The notes: generated by a model not told the origin, from the letters alone. A stretch of 64,000 nt of DNA from CAJWOS01 sp964502005 (GCA_964502005.1 CAZCUX010000004.1:341408-405407); one strand, 5' to 3'. Counted from the first letter of the stretch, positions 17,475 through 26,924 are shown. Translations and numbers: made by a program.

Positions 17475-18581
17475 ATGGGTCACATCGCGCGTCGTCTTCA
17501 GGTCTTCCTCGCTGCATTGTGGATGGTGGTGTTTGCAGCCTCCACGCCGGTGCAAGCAGACGAAGGTCCCGCGATGCGCGCGCTTGAAGTGGAAGACTTT
17601 GAGGGTGTCTTTGCTGATGCACCGGGGGTTCCGGAGGGATGGCGCACGGTAGACGCTCTCTACACGCGGATTCACGCGCATCCCGACGACCTTGAAACCG
17701 CGCGTCTCTTGGCGAGTCATGCTGATGCCTCGGTTCCCAAGCTCGCGGCGGCGCTGGGGATTCCGTCCGGACCCACCATTGAGGTCTTCATTGCGCCCAC
17801 GCAGCAGGCGTTCCAAACGCTGCAGCCTGGTCGTCCGCCGGAGTGGGCGGATGGCACCGCTTGGCCGCAGCGTGGCTTGATTTATCTTCGTAGTCCCGAC
17901 ATTCGGCCCGGTTTTGATGAACCGCTCACGCAGGTTCTCGACCACGAGCTTGTGCACATCATCTTGGGCCGTTCGTTTGCGCCGCGACCGGTGCCCCATT
18001 GGCTCCAGGAGGGTGCGGCACAGCTTTTGGCGCGGCAGTACAAGCCGGAGCTGACCGACCGTTTGGCCGAAGGCTTGCTGGGTGACAGCCTCTTGTCCCT
18101 CGACGAACTCACGGGCAGCTTTCCGGCGAGCGGTCCGCGGGCGCGCCTCGCATACGCGCAAAGTGCCGACCTCGTCGCCTATCTGCAAAACACCTACGGT
18201 GCGGACACGCTCTCCCGCGTGACCTTGGGCTTGGCGGCGGGAAATAGCGTCGACGAATCTCTGCGGAATGCGACGGGCGCTACATCTACGCAACTCGACC
18301 GCGCGTGGCGGGAGCGCCTTTCTTCGTCGCCGATGTGGCTGAAGCCGTTGGTTGACGACTCTACGCTGTTTGCGTTCGCGGGTATTGTCTTTGTGGTGGG
18401 GGGTGTGCTGGTGCGGCGTCGTCGGCAGCGCATATTGGAGCGCTGGGCCCGCGAAGAGGTGCTGCAAGATGCCGTCTATGCGGCATTGGTTGGACCTTGG
18501 CACCACGCAGGGCAACCCTTGCGGCCGTTGCCGCCGCTCGGTGTGTTGCAGGCGACGGCGATGGGTTCGATGCATCGGTAG
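17475..18581 (+). CDS. Peptidase MA family zinc metalloprotease, membrane anchored
   Basis: Exported gluzincin-type peptidase of 368 residues. A signal peptide (RRLQVFLAALWMVVFAASTP) precedes a catalytic domain with VLDHELVHIIL (His157, Glu158, His161) and the downstream WLQEGAAQ segment, whose Glu would be the third zinc ligand. A C-terminal transmembrane helix (LFAFAGIVFVVGGVLV) and basic tail anchor it. Start 17475 is supported by GGAGG six bases upstream; an in-frame ATG at 17385 lacks support. The 308 bp upstream, shared with the divergent SDR gene, contain nothing else recognised. A strong hairpin follows the stop. Confidence 0.83.
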   Translation: MGHIARRLQVFLAALWMVVFAASTPVQADEGPAMRALEVEDFEGVFADAPGVPEGWRTVDALYTRIHAHPDDLETARLLASHADASVPKLAAALGIPSGPTIEVFIAPTQQAFQTLQPGRPPEWADGTAWPQRGLIYLRSPDIRPGFDEPLTQVLDHELVHIILGRSFAPRPVPHWLQEGAAQLLARQYKPELTDRLAEGLLGDSLLSLDELTGSFPASGPRARLAYAQSADLVAYLQNTYGADTLSRVTLGLAAGNSVDESLRNATGATSTQLDRAWRERLSSSPMWLKPLVDDSTLFAFAGIVFVVGGVLVRRRRQRILERWAREEVLQDAVYAALVGPWHHAGQPLRPLPPLGVLQATAMGSMHR

Positions 18582-18621
18582 ACGCCGGATGGGCTCCTGG
18601 ATGGGCCTTTCCGCCATGAAG

Positions 18622-18655
18622 AAGGGGACGTTGCCGGGTGGGCAACGTTCCCTTT
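18622..18655 (+). terminator. Probable intrinsic terminator after peptidase gene
   Basis: A long inverted repeat AAGGGGACGTTGCC / GGCAACGTTCCCTTT with a five-base loop lies 40 bp past the stop codon. A short T run closes the stem and GGGTTTT follows. The stem is very stable; the T tract is weaker than average. Confidence 0.65.
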
Positions 18656-18725
18656 CTGCGGGTTTTGGCGTATACTTGTATATGGTTGGGAGGGTGTCCC
18701 AAGACCGTCCACCGCGGGAGTTTTT

Positions 18726-19511
18726 GTGAAGGTGACCTTTCTGGGATCGGGCGGCGCATTTACGGATTACCGCGTCAACTACCAGAACAATGCACTTGTC
18801 GAAGTAGACGGGATGCGGTTGTTGGTGGATTGTGGGGTGACCGCTTGCCAGAGCTTGCGGGAGCTGGGCGTCCACCCTACCCTCATCGATACCGTCGTAT
18901 TCACGCACCTTCACGCCGACCATGCCAGTCCCGAACAGCTTTGCTGGGAGCGCATGTACACCGGGCCGAAGGGGGAGCCGGCGGGCCAACGAACCCGGCT
19001 CGCTGGTCCTTCCGACCTCATGGGGCCGCTGATGGCAGGGCTAGAGCCGTATATGGGCATCTGGCGCGACCTATCGGGGCGAACGCGCGACGATGGAGTA
19101 ACAGCTGTTATCGAACGTGTAGATGGACCGCGATTGGAGCGAGGGCCCTTTGATGTTCGCTGGTTCCGGGTGCCACACGTCGATGGCGACGGCTTTTCGA
19201 AGGCCGCGTTTGGACTGGACATTCGCGCCAAGGGGCGTCGGCTGGTGTGGAGTGGGGACACCACGTTCTCGCCGAAGTGGATTCGTGAAGCAGCGGAAGA
19301 CCCCGATGTTCATGTCATTTTCCACGAATGCTCGTTTTCGGCGCCGTTTCGGGGTACGGTTCATACCCACTATAGTGAGCTGATGTCTCTCCCCCTTGAA
19401 CTTCGAGAAAAAATCGTCTTGATGCACCACACCGAGGTTCCAGACGCGCAGGACCCCATCGAAGATGGATTTCGAGGGGCGGCACGTCGTCATGATGAGA
19501 TCAACGTGTGA
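18726..19511 (+). CDS. Metallo-beta-lactamase fold hydrolase
   Basis: MBL-fold cytosolic hydrolase of 261 residues. It starts directly with strand MKVTFLGSGGAFTDY and holds the zinc motif FTHLHADH (His61, His63, Asp65, His66). Further likely ligands are VWSGDTTF and HHTEV near the end. The short form and the absence of a flexible arm resemble RNase Z-like phosphodiesterases and small ester hydrolases rather than true beta-lactamases. The start is GTG with GGGAG five bases upstream. It is separated by 184 bp from the following methyltransferase operon, so co-transcription is uncertain. Confidence 0.85.
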   Translation: MKVTFLGSGGAFTDYRVNYQNNALVEVDGMRLLVDCGVTACQSLRELGVHPTLIDTVVFTHLHADHASPEQLCWERMYTGPKGEPAGQRTRLAGPSDLMGPLMAGLEPYMGIWRDLSGRTRDDGVTAVIERVDGPRLERGPFDVRWFRVPHVDGDGFSKAAFGLDIRAKGRRLVWSGDTTFSPKWIREAAEDPDVHVIFHECSFSAPFRGTVHTHYSELMSLPLELREKIVLMHHTEVPDAQDPIEDGFRGAARRHDEINV

Positions 19512-19695
19512 TACCGGTTTTTCAGCTTTTGTTTCATCGTTCGATGTGGTGTACTGGGGGGCGTCGGGAGGTTCTCTCGTCGTTCCGGCAAAAGGTCCGG
19601 TAGCCGAATATGAAACACACTTTCCTGAATCTCGTATGTCCAAGTTGCGTGCCTTTCGATAGTCGGTGGGCATACGTTTCCTTCCAGGAGGTCCA

Positions 19696-20343
19696 ATGCA
19701 GATGAGTGCCCCGTCGAATCCAGAGCCTTCCGTGCCTCGGGGTGCGCCCGAGCCAGAGGTCATGGATTCCGCGAAGCTGCTGTGGAAGCGGCTCATTCGG
19801 TCGCCAGGAAGCATTGGAACGGTCGCACCTTCAAGCCCCTGGCTCGCGAAGGCCTTGGTCGGCGTGTCGATGCTTGAGACGGCCAATGTCGTGGTGGAAG
19901 TGGGTGCGGGAACGGGCCCGCTCACCACCTGGATTCGCGGCGCGGCCCCCCATGCGGCATTTGTGGCGTTGGAGCCCGATGTAGAGCTTCGAAACGCGCT
20001 TCGTCGCAATCATCCGGGCTTGGATGTCAGCGGTTCTACGGCGCGTGACTTGCCGGAAGTGTTGCGCCGTCGCAATCTTGACGGCGCAGACCGCGTGCTG
20101 TCGAGCGTTCCGTGGTCGTTATTGCCGGAAGATGCGATGGCAGCGGAGCTCGATGGAATCGTGGCGGCATTGCGGCCCGGTGGCCGGTTTGTCACGCTTG
20201 TGTATGCCCATGCGCAGGCACTTCCCACCACGCGGCGTCTCGAAGGCGTGCTTCGGGAACGGTTTACCTGCGTCACCATGAGCGGCGTGGTCTGGCGGAA
20301 TGTTCCGCCGGGGCGCTGGCTGGTGGCGGAACACCCGAGGTAG
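19696..20343 (+). CDS. SAM-dependent methyltransferase, PmtA-like
   Basis: Class I methyltransferase of 215 residues. The segment IRSPGSIGTVAPSSPWLAKA followed by VVVEVGAGTGPLT is characteristic of the PmtA-type phospholipid N-methyltransferase / rRNA-dimethylase-like family; the SVPWSLLP block fits the catalytic motif region. A phospholipid head-group substrate is an inference from family resemblance. AGGAGG lies four bases before ATG 19696 and ten before ATG 19702. It starts a tight four-gene operon, with only five bases to the next gene. Confidence 0.78.
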   Translation: MQMSAPSNPEPSVPRGAPEPEVMDSAKLLWKRLIRSPGSIGTVAPSSPWLAKALVGVSMLETANVVVEVGAGTGPLTTWIRGAAPHAAFVALEPDVELRNALRRNHPGLDVSGSTARDLPEVLRRRNLDGADRVLSSVPWSLLPEDAMAAELDGIVAALRPGGRFVTLVYAHAQALPTTRRLEGVLRERFTCVTMSGVVWRNVPPGRWLVAEHPR

Positions 20344-20348
20344 GCACT

Positions 20349-21029
20349 GTGTCGGCAGAACCACGTTGGCGCGAGCGTCATATTATCGATGTCTTCAAAG
20401 GTCTGACCGCGCCTTTCGTACTGCTTGTCATGTTGGCAACGGATTCGTTTGCTCGCGTGGACGCTTGGGTGTACCTCGCGCTCCACGGCACGTATGGGGT
20501 GCTGTGGGTGACCAAGAGCCGCGTATTTGGCGATGCCAACTGGGAGAAAGCGCTCCGTCCGTTTCGTGCGGTGCAGCTGGTAGTGGGGCTGTTGTTGTAT
20601 TGGGCGGCCCCAGTTGTCTTGTGTTTGCAGGAGCAGCCCGCTCCCCCTCTATTGGTGGGTCTTTCCGTAGCGTTGGCCGGGTCTGGTTTCTTTCTGCACT
20701 TCGTGTCCGACATGCAGAAACATATGCATCTTCAGCATTGTCGAGGACAGCTGTTGACCACCGGAATGTGGGCCCGCACGCGAAATCCAAACTACCTTGG
20801 CGAGCTGCTGATTTATTTGTCGTTTGTGGTGCTTTCTCGGCATGGCTTGCCGGCGCTGGTCTTTGCCGCGGTCATCGTGTTTGAGTGGATTCCCAATATG
20901 CTGCGCAAAGACAAGAGCCTCGCGCGATATCCGGCGTTTGCTGCGTGGAAAGCGCAGTCCGGGCTGCTGTTTCCCCGGTTAGGACCTCCCCCGGCGCTCC
21001 CGACGAATCCCTCCAGCGGGTCCCCGTAG
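20349..21029 (+). CDS. DUF1295/ICMT-like integral membrane methyltransferase or reductase
   Basis: Membrane protein of 226 residues with about five hydrophobic helices. Near the C-terminus it has the signature WARTRNPNYLGELLIYLSF, shared by isoprenylcysteine carboxyl methyltransferases, phospholipid methyltransferases and DUF1295 steroid-reductase-like proteins. FVSDMQKHMHLQHCRGQLL precedes it. The start is GTG 20349 with GAGG nine bases upstream, five bases after the PmtA-like gene. Pairing of a soluble and a membrane methyltransferase-like protein suggests stepwise lipid modification, but reduction of a double bond is equally possible. Confidence 0.72.
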   Translation: MSAEPRWRERHIIDVFKGLTAPFVLLVMLATDSFARVDAWVYLALHGTYGVLWVTKSRVFGDANWEKALRPFRAVQLVVGLLLYWAAPVVLCLQEQPAPPLLVGLSVALAGSGFFLHFVSDMQKHMHLQHCRGQLLTTGMWARTRNPNYLGELLIYLSFVVLSRHGLPALVFAAVIVFEWIPNMLRKDKSLARYPAFAAWKAQSGLLFPRLGPPPALPTNPSSGSP

Positions 21030-21039
21030 GCAAATGTAG

Positions 21040-22557
21040 ATGTCCACCGACGCGAAAGCCGTTTCTGGTGCCGAGAATCGCGAGGTCGAATCCGCCTCCG
21101 TTTGTATCGTTGGCTCGGGGTTCGCAGGAATTGGCGCGGCCATTCAAGCGAGGGCCCAAGGATTTCGACGAATCGTTGTGTTGGAACGTGCCGCATCGGT
21201 GGGGGGGACGTGGAGAGACAACACGTATCCCGGTTGCGCATGTGACATTCCCAGCCACCTTTACTCGTTCTCCTTTCATCTTTCGCCAGACTGGAAGCGA
21301 CACTTCGCGACCCAGCCGGAGATTCGCCAATATTTGGAAGATGTAGTAGACGCGCATGGGGTTCGTCCCTTGCTGCGGTTTCGAGCAGAGGTGTTGACGG
21401 CCCACTTCGATGAATCGCGCGCGATTTGGCGGGTGACCTGCGCCGATGGTCGGTGTTTTGAGGCTCCGGTTCTTCTGGCTGGATTGGGGCCATTGCGCAT
21501 TCCCAAGTTTCCCGAAGGGGTAGGTCGCGAGCGGTTTTTGGGCCCGTCGATGCATTCCGCGCAATGGGATGCTTCGGTGGACCTCTCGGGCAAGCGGGTT
21601 GCCGTCGTGGGTACGGGCGCCAGCGCAATTCAGGTGGTCCCCGCAATCGCCGGCACGGCTGCGCACGTCCATGTTGTTCAGCGAACCCCCGCATGGGTCA
21701 CGCCGCGAATGGACTTCGCGTACCCCCAGGCCCTTCGTTCGCTGTTCCGCAGCGTGCCGCCGCTTCTCACGGGCCTCCGCGGACTCATTTACGCGTACCA
21801 AGAGTTGCTCTATCCGATGGTTTTCGCGGGTCCGTCTTGGTTGCGCGCACGAATCGCCAAACGAATGCGGAAGCATATTGTTCGGGAAATGGGGGGCGAG
21901 GCCGAAGCGGCGGCGCTCATTCCGCAGTATTCGCCCGGCTGTAAGCGCATTCTCAACTCTTCGGCTTGGTATCCGGCGCTGCGGCGCTCCGACGTTTCGG
22001 TGCATGGTGCCGGGCTCGCGGAAGTGCAAGAGGACGGCATCCTCCTCGACAATGGAACGCGTCTGCCTATCGACGTCTTGGTGTATTGCACCGGGTTTGT
22101 GGTCGACGACCCCCTGGGCTCCTTGCACGTCGTCGGGCGGGGTGGAGTGTCACTGCGGGAGTATTGGGGCGGGCGTCCGCGGGCCCATTTGGGCGTCACG
22201 GTTCCCGGTTTTCCCAACCTATTTTTGTTGTTGGGACCCAATAGCGGACTCGGTCACAACTCTGTAGTCATCATGATTGAAGCCCAGATTCGCTACATTT
22301 GCGAGGCGCTGCGGTATCTTTCTGGTTTGGGCCCACGGGCTTGGTTGGAAGCTCGACCCGAGGCGCTGGACGCATTTGTGGACGAGATAGACCGCGCGCA
22401 CATCGACCAAGTGTGGAACACGGGTTGTTCGAGCTGGTATCTCAACGCAGAAGGGCAGAACTTCTCGATTTGGCCCGGCTCGACGCTGTCCTACATGGCC
22501 CGAACGTATTGGTTCGACCGCGCGCACTACACCGTCGGCCAAGGAACGGCGCCGTAA
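21040..22557 (+). CDS. FAD-dependent monooxygenase (Baeyer-Villiger type)
   Basis: Flavoprotein of 505 residues with two Rossmann motifs, VGSGFAGIGAA (residues about 24-34, FAD) and VGTGASAIQ (NADPH). Between them lies FLGPSMHSAQWD, which matches the Baeyer-Villiger fingerprint FxGxxxHxxxW(P/D). WYLNAEGQNFSIWPG near the C-terminus is typical of FMO/BVMO proteins as well. It probably inserts oxygen next to a ketone or hydroxylates an organic substrate. It starts ten bases after the DUF1295 gene and its stop overlaps the ATG of the sulfatase-like gene, which ties it to the lipid-like operon. Confidence 0.88.
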   Translation: MSTDAKAVSGAENREVESASVCIVGSGFAGIGAAIQARAQGFRRIVVLERAASVGGTWRDNTYPGCACDIPSHLYSFSFHLSPDWKRHFATQPEIRQYLEDVVDAHGVRPLLRFRAEVLTAHFDESRAIWRVTCADGRCFEAPVLLAGLGPLRIPKFPEGVGRERFLGPSMHSAQWDASVDLSGKRVAVVGTGASAIQVVPAIAGTAAHVHVVQRTPAWVTPRMDFAYPQALRSLFRSVPPLLTGLRGLIYAYQELLYPMVFAGPSWLRARIAKRMRKHIVREMGGEAEAAALIPQYSPGCKRILNSSAWYPALRRSDVSVHGAGLAEVQEDGILLDNGTRLPIDVLVYCTGFVVDDPLGSLHVVGRGGVSLREYWGGRPRAHLGVTVPGFPNLFLLLGPNSGLGHNSVVIMIEAQIRYICEALRYLSGLGPRAWLEARPEALDAFVDEIDRAHIDQVWNTGCSSWYLNAEGQNFSIWPGSTLSYMARTYWFDRAHYTVGQGTAP

Positions 22558-24050
22558 TGCGTTGGTCCTCCGTTGGTGTTTTTCTCGCGGCATGTGGGGC
22601 GTCGGCGCCAACGGCGTCCCCGCAGGTCGAGGTGTGGCGTCCCCACATTCTTTTCATCAGTTTGGACACGACACGCGCCGATGCTCTCGGAACGTATTCG
22701 GCGGAGTCCCATTGGGGGCTGGACTTGGCGCCGGGAGACCGTCCGCAGCCCGTGACCCCCGTGCTGGACCGCATCGCAGCATCGGGAGTGCGCTTCGCTT
22801 GGGCATTGTCGAGCGCGCCCACCACGTTGTCGAGCCACACCACTGCATTTTCGGGCATGGACTCCCACGGGCACCGTGTCGTCCGAAACGGCTTTCCGGT
22901 TCCCGCGGATGTTCCGTTGTTGCCAGAAGCATTGGCGGCCGCCGGTTGGGACACCCGTGGCGTCGTGGGGAGCACCGTGTTGGATGCCTCGATGGGCTTC
23001 TCGCGCGGCTTTCGAACGTTTGCCGCCCCCGACGCTTCCGCCGAAGCGGGCGCCCATGATTACACTTGGTCGGCCAATACGGTCACGTCGCGGGCGTTGG
23101 CATCGGTAGATGCCCATTTGACGGAAAACGCTGACCAGCCGCTATTTTTGTTCGTCCACTTCTACGACCCGCACATGCCGTGGAACGATGCGCCTGCGGA
23201 AATTCGGGAGGCAATGGGGGTGCCTGGTTACGCAGGCCCCGTCGATGGCAGCATGGCGAGCATTCAACACATCGGTGCCGCCGTCCGTCAAGGCAATCTC
23301 GACCCACTCGACCGTCGCCAAGCGCGTGCCCTCTACCTCGCGGAAGTCGCAGGTGTAGACACGCAAATCGGACGTCTCATGGCGGGATTGGAGAGCCGCG
23401 GCCTACTCGAAGACGTGTTGATTGTGGTGATGGGAGACCACGGCGAGACTCTCGACGACAACGCCCGCGAACCCTATGCCCACGGTGCGGAGGTGGAGTT
23501 GGTCGACATTCACGTCCCTATGTTGCTCGCAACGTTGGGTTCGGAGGTTGTTCCAGCGGGGCTGGTCGTTTCTCAACCGGTGGGCGTGATGGACATTCCC
23601 GCGACATTGGGAGGACTTCTGGGTCCGCGGGGGCACGCTTCGCTTCAAGCCTTGGGAGGTGCGGGAATCGACCTTCAGCAGATGTGGCGGATGCCCGCGC
23701 CGTCTGTGCCCATTCGGTTTGCCGAGGCGACCCGCCCGATTGGGTTGGAGGCGAAAGAACGTTGGAACAACCTACCGTTTCAACGAAGCGCGATTGGTCC
23801 AGGCCCTCTGGCGCCGTTGCAACTCAAGGTCATCCCTTTGGCTGGAGACGCCCGCGCGCTGCACACGCTCGCCCCGGGAGCACCTTTGGTGCAGGCCCCA
23901 TCTGCGCCCGTTCGTGCCGCGGCCAAAGATTTGCTGGATGCCCTCACCGTTTGGGACCAGTCCGCTCCACCCCACCGGGATGTTACCTTTGACGACCGTA
24001 CCCGCGATGCGCTGATTGAGCTCGGATATCTGGACCCAGAAAGCGATTGA
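22557..24050 (+). CDS. Sulfatase-fold lipoprotein with Thr nucleophile
   Basis: Lipoprotein of 497 residues (lipobox LAAC, Cys13) with the alkaline phosphatase/sulfatase fold. Metal-binding FISLDTTRADALG contains Asp37; a second site is VVMGDHGETLDD. Where sulfatases have C/S-x-P-x-R this protein reads T-L-S-S-H (Thr90 to His94, in SAPTTLSSHTTAF), so no formylglycine can form. Thr nucleophiles are known in phosphoethanolamine transferases and phosphatases of this superfamily; such an activity is inferred. The start ATG overlaps the stop of the monooxygenase gene (TAATG). It ends six bases before a convergent gene. Confidence 0.83.
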   Translation: MRWSSVGVFLAACGASAPTASPQVEVWRPHILFISLDTTRADALGTYSAESHWGLDLAPGDRPQPVTPVLDRIAASGVRFAWALSSAPTTLSSHTTAFSGMDSHGHRVVRNGFPVPADVPLLPEALAAAGWDTRGVVGSTVLDASMGFSRGFRTFAAPDASAEAGAHDYTWSANTVTSRALASVDAHLTENADQPLFLFVHFYDPHMPWNDAPAEIREAMGVPGYAGPVDGSMASIQHIGAAVRQGNLDPLDRRQARALYLAEVAGVDTQIGRLMAGLESRGLLEDVLIVVMGDHGETLDDNAREPYAHGAEVELVDIHVPMLLATLGSEVVPAGLVVSQPVGVMDIPATLGGLLGPRGHASLQALGGAGIDLQQMWRMPAPSVPIRFAEATRPIGLEAKERWNNLPFQRSAIGPGPLAPLQLKVIPLAGDARALHTLAPGAPLVQAPSAPVRAAAKDLLDALTVWDQSAPPHRDVTFDDRTRDALIELGYLDPESD

Positions 24051-24056
24051 GATGGC

Positions 24057-24953
24057 TCAGGCGCTGCGATTGCGCCAATCGTGCAGGACGTCCCGCAGTG
24101 TGTCGTCGAGAGGACGGCTACGAATACCCGTAACGTTGTGACACAATGTTGGGTTTCCGCCATTGTGACGCAATACAGCGTGGCCATGGCTGCGCACGGT
24201 CGTTTCGCTTGGGTCCAAGTCCGACAGTTCCAAGAGTCGTTGCCATATCATCGCGAGGGACAGGGGCTTTCCGCTGCATACATTGAGGACCCGCGGAACT
24301 TTGGGAGACACTGCGCACCACGCGAAAACCCGCGCGAGGTCGCGTACGTCGGCGAAGTCGCGTACGGCGGTGAGGTCGCCGGTTTCGAATGCGTGCGGAG
24401 GCGGCACGACGACTCTCTGGCGCTCGGCCGCGACGATACGTTGGGCGAACGCGGGCACCGCGTAGGCCAATGTTTGGCCGGGACCGGTGTGGTTGAAGGC
24501 GCGTACCATTACGATGTTGTCGACTTCTCCTTCGATTGCGCGCTCCATCGTAGCCTTGCTTTGCGCATAGTCTCCGATGGGAGCGAGGGCGTGGCCTTCA
24601 TCTGCGAGGCCGTTGGTTTCACCGTAGACGTAGCCTGTGCTGGCGACGACGATGCGTGTATGGGGATTCACCCCGCGGATGTCGTGGACCAAGCCAAGGG
24701 TCGCATCGACGTTGATGGCGTGTATGTCGTCGCCGGAGAGGGTGGTTTGGGCCGCCCCCGCGAGATGTATGACAATGTTTGGCCGAAGGTCGCGAAGCAA
24801 TGCCCGTCGCGATTCTGTGTCGCGAATGTCGATAGAGACGCTGTTATCGTCCGTCGCGCGGCGTGAGGCTCCCCACACAAGGCCAATGGGTCGCAACAGC
24901 GGCAGGACGTGCTGCCCGACGAAGCCAGTGTGTCCGGTGACGAGAACGCGCAT
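24057..24953 (-). CDS. rmd: NAD-dependent epimerase/reductase, GDP-4-keto-6-deoxymannose reductase-like
   Basis: Extended SDR of 298 residues. It has the nucleotide loop VTGHTGFVGQHV at the N-terminus, a catalytic STGYVYG and YAQSK pair, and MVRAFNHTGPGQ, a block typical of GDP-6-deoxy-lyxo-4-hexulose reductases that make GDP-rhamnose. The C-terminal part carries the sugar-binding LNVCSGKPLSL region. No gmd or glycosyltransferase gene is adjacent, so the sugar pathway cannot be completed from the window. The start at 24953 was chosen because the Rossmann strand begins there; the frame is open 12 codons upstream. Confidence 0.78.
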   Translation of the reverse strand: MRVLVTGHTGFVGQHVLPLLRPIGLVWGASRRATDDNSVSIDIRDTESRRALLRDLRPNIVIHLAGAAQTTLSGDDIHAINVDATLGLVHDIRGVNPHTRIVVASTGYVYGETNGLADEGHALAPIGDYAQSKATMERAIEGEVDNIVMVRAFNHTGPGQTLAYAVPAFAQRIVAAERQRVVVPPPHAFETGDLTAVRDFADVRDLARVFAWCAVSPKVPRVLNVCSGKPLSLAMIWQRLLELSDLDPSETTVRSHGHAVLRHNGGNPTLCHNVTGIRSRPLDDTLRDVLHDWRNRSA

Positions 24954-25161
24954 GGAGCCACTTTGCCGGTGCGCCAGAATCGCGACCACCAGGTTTGGGG
25001 GAGTGTAGCGGCTTTCCCAGGACGGTGTCGAGTCGAGGCGTCGAATTCGCTGTCAGTGACAGCCGTCGGTCGTCCCCCCCCTTCGGGAATCATGGGGACT
25101 TACGCTGGCACGGTTTTCGCATTTGCCCTCCGCGTGGACGTTGACCCGTCAGGAGGGTTGG

Positions 25162-26679
25162 ATGACTTGTACAGTGCTGTCGGGCACACTCGTGGGAGTG
25201 GACGCCCATCCGGTCCATGTAGAGCTGGACCTTCTCCGTCGCCTCCCGGCGGTCGTCATTGTCGGCCTACCGAGTGGTGCAGTGCGCGAAAGTGGCGACC
25301 GTGTGCGGTCTGCGCTGCAACAAGCGGGATTTGAGTTCCCGCGCAAGCGCGTGGTCGTCAACTTGGCCCCGGCCGACCTTCCCAAGTCGGGCACCGGCTT
25401 CGACCTCCCGATTGCGGTGGCGTTGTTGGCGGCCTCCGAGCAAGTGCCCCTCGACCGCCTCGATGGCACGGTCTTTTTCGGTGAGCTGTCCCTCGATGGC
25501 GACCTTCGCCGGGTCCGCGGGGGCCTGCCGATGGCGTTGATGGCCCGTGCGTTGGGTGCCCATCGGGTTGTCTTGGCCGCCGATGGTGCGGCTGAAGCGG
25601 CAGTGGTGCCGGGAATCGAGGTCCTGGCCGCCCACGACTTGCGCCAAGTGGCCCAATGGTTGCGCGGCGAGGCCGAGCTTCCGTTGGCGGACTCCTTGGC
25701 GCCGACGTCTTCGTTTCGCCACCTCGACCTCTCCGAAGTGCGCGGGCAGTCCGAAGCCCGTCGTGCGTTGGAAGTTGCTGCGGCGGGTGGACACAACCTA
25801 TTGTTGGTGGGAAGTCCCGGCTGTGGGAAGTCGATGTTGGCGGCGCGAATGCCGGGCATTTTGCCGTCCCTTACCTACGAAGAGGCCATCGACATCACGC
25901 GGGTTCATTCGGTTGCGGGCCTACTCGATGCGGGTGCCGGATTGGTGCAGCAGCGGCCGTTTCGCGCGCCTCATCACAGTGTAAGCGCGGCGGGAATGGT
26001 AGGAAATGCAATGTTGCGTCCAGGCGAGGTGTCGCTGGCGCACAATGGTGTGCTGTTTCTCGACGAAGTGGCAGAGTTTTCCCGGTCGGTGCTGGAGCTG
26101 TTGCGCGGCCCGCTCGAAGACCGGGAGCTTCGGCTGACCCGCGCCCAAGGAACGGTCGTATTGCCCGCCAGCGTGTCCCTGGTGGCCGCGGCCAATCCAT
26201 GCCCGTGTGGGTACCTTGGGCATCCCTCGCGGCCGTGTATGTGCTCGCCTGGGCTGATTGAGCGGTATCGGCAACGCTTGAGCGGTCCTTTGTTGGACCG
26301 CATCGACATTCATGTGTGGGTGCAGCCGGTTGATGCCAAACTGCTCGGCGCAGAGTCGCGCGCGGAGTCCTCGGCAGAAGTGCGGCAGCGGGTCGAGGCG
26401 GCCCGCTTGCGGCAACGGAAGCGGTATGCGGGCACAGCGGTGCAATGCAACGCGCAGCTACAAGGCGACGCTGTGCGGGAGGCGGCGAATCCCTCTCCAG
26501 CGGCCTTGCAGGTATTGCAACAAACGGTGGACCGTTTGGGCCTCTCCGCGCGCGCTTGGTCGCGTATCCTCAAACTATCGCGAACCGTCGCAGACCTTGA
26601 TGATTGTGCGTTTGTGGACGAAACGCATGTGTTGGAAGCCGTCGGCTGGCGTCCCCACATTGAAGGCGTGCAAGCATGA
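25162..26679 (+). CDS. comM: ComM/YifB-type AAA+ ATPase (Mg-chelatase-like)
   Basis: Cytosolic AAA+ helicase-like protein of 505 residues. The N-terminal ChlI-type domain starts VLSGTLVGVDAHPVHVELDL; the ATPase has Walker A LVGSPGCGKSMLAA and Walker B GVLFLDEVAEF. A zinc-type cysteine block CPCGYLGHPSRPCMC follows, then the C-terminal lid LSGPLLDRIDIHV. In transformable bacteria ComM drives branch migration during integration of incoming DNA. AGGAGG precedes ATG 25162 at good spacing. Its stop overlaps the next gene (ATGA) and recA follows, a recombination-themed context. Confidence 0.93.
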   Translation: MTCTVLSGTLVGVDAHPVHVELDLLRRLPAVVIVGLPSGAVRESGDRVRSALQQAGFEFPRKRVVVNLAPADLPKSGTGFDLPIAVALLAASEQVPLDRLDGTVFFGELSLDGDLRRVRGGLPMALMARALGAHRVVLAADGAAEAAVVPGIEVLAAHDLRQVAQWLRGEAELPLADSLAPTSSFRHLDLSEVRGQSEARRALEVAAAGGHNLLLVGSPGCGKSMLAARMPGILPSLTYEEAIDITRVHSVAGLLDAGAGLVQQRPFRAPHHSVSAAGMVGNAMLRPGEVSLAHNGVLFLDEVAEFSRSVLELLRGPLEDRELRLTRAQGTVVLPASVSLVAAANPCPCGYLGHPSRPCMCSPGLIERYRQRLSGPLLDRIDIHVWVQPVDAKLLGAESRAESSAEVRQRVEAARLRQRKRYAGTAVQCNAQLQGDAVREAANPSPAALQVLQQTVDRLGLSARAWSRILKLSRTVADLDDCAFVDETHVLEAVGWRPHIEGVQA

Positions 26680-26924
26680 GGCGCGGCGCTTGGATGTGGA
26701 TGGCAGGGTGGACGGTTGTGGTCGACCGAATCGAAGGAGACATGGCGGTCTTGGAGTTTGCGGAAGGAGATTGGATCCCTGTTTCGGTCACGAACCTACC
26801 CCGCGGTATCGAGGAGGGGGACCGCCTTCGGTTGCGTGGTGTTCGGTGTCGGCGAAGTCCGCGCCCTGCGGTTGTCTCGGGTTTTCCCAACACTGTGGAG
26901 ACTTCTACTCCTTTGGATGTGTAG
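26676..26924 (+). CDS. DUF3006-type small protein
   Basis: Small protein of 82 residues overlapping the comM stop by ATGA. The pattern VVVDRIEGDMAVLEFAEGDW, then LPRGIEEGDRLRLRG, matches the DUF3006 family, whose members are short beta-rich proteins of unknown function, often next to MBL or DNA-metabolism genes. Coupling to comM argues that it is translated. The C-terminal tail is low-information. No catalytic residue can be named. Confidence 0.7.
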   Translation: MRRGAWMWMAGWTVVVDRIEGDMAVLEFAEGDWIPVSVTNLPRGIEEGDRLRLRGVRCRRSPRPAVVSGFPNTVETSTPLDV

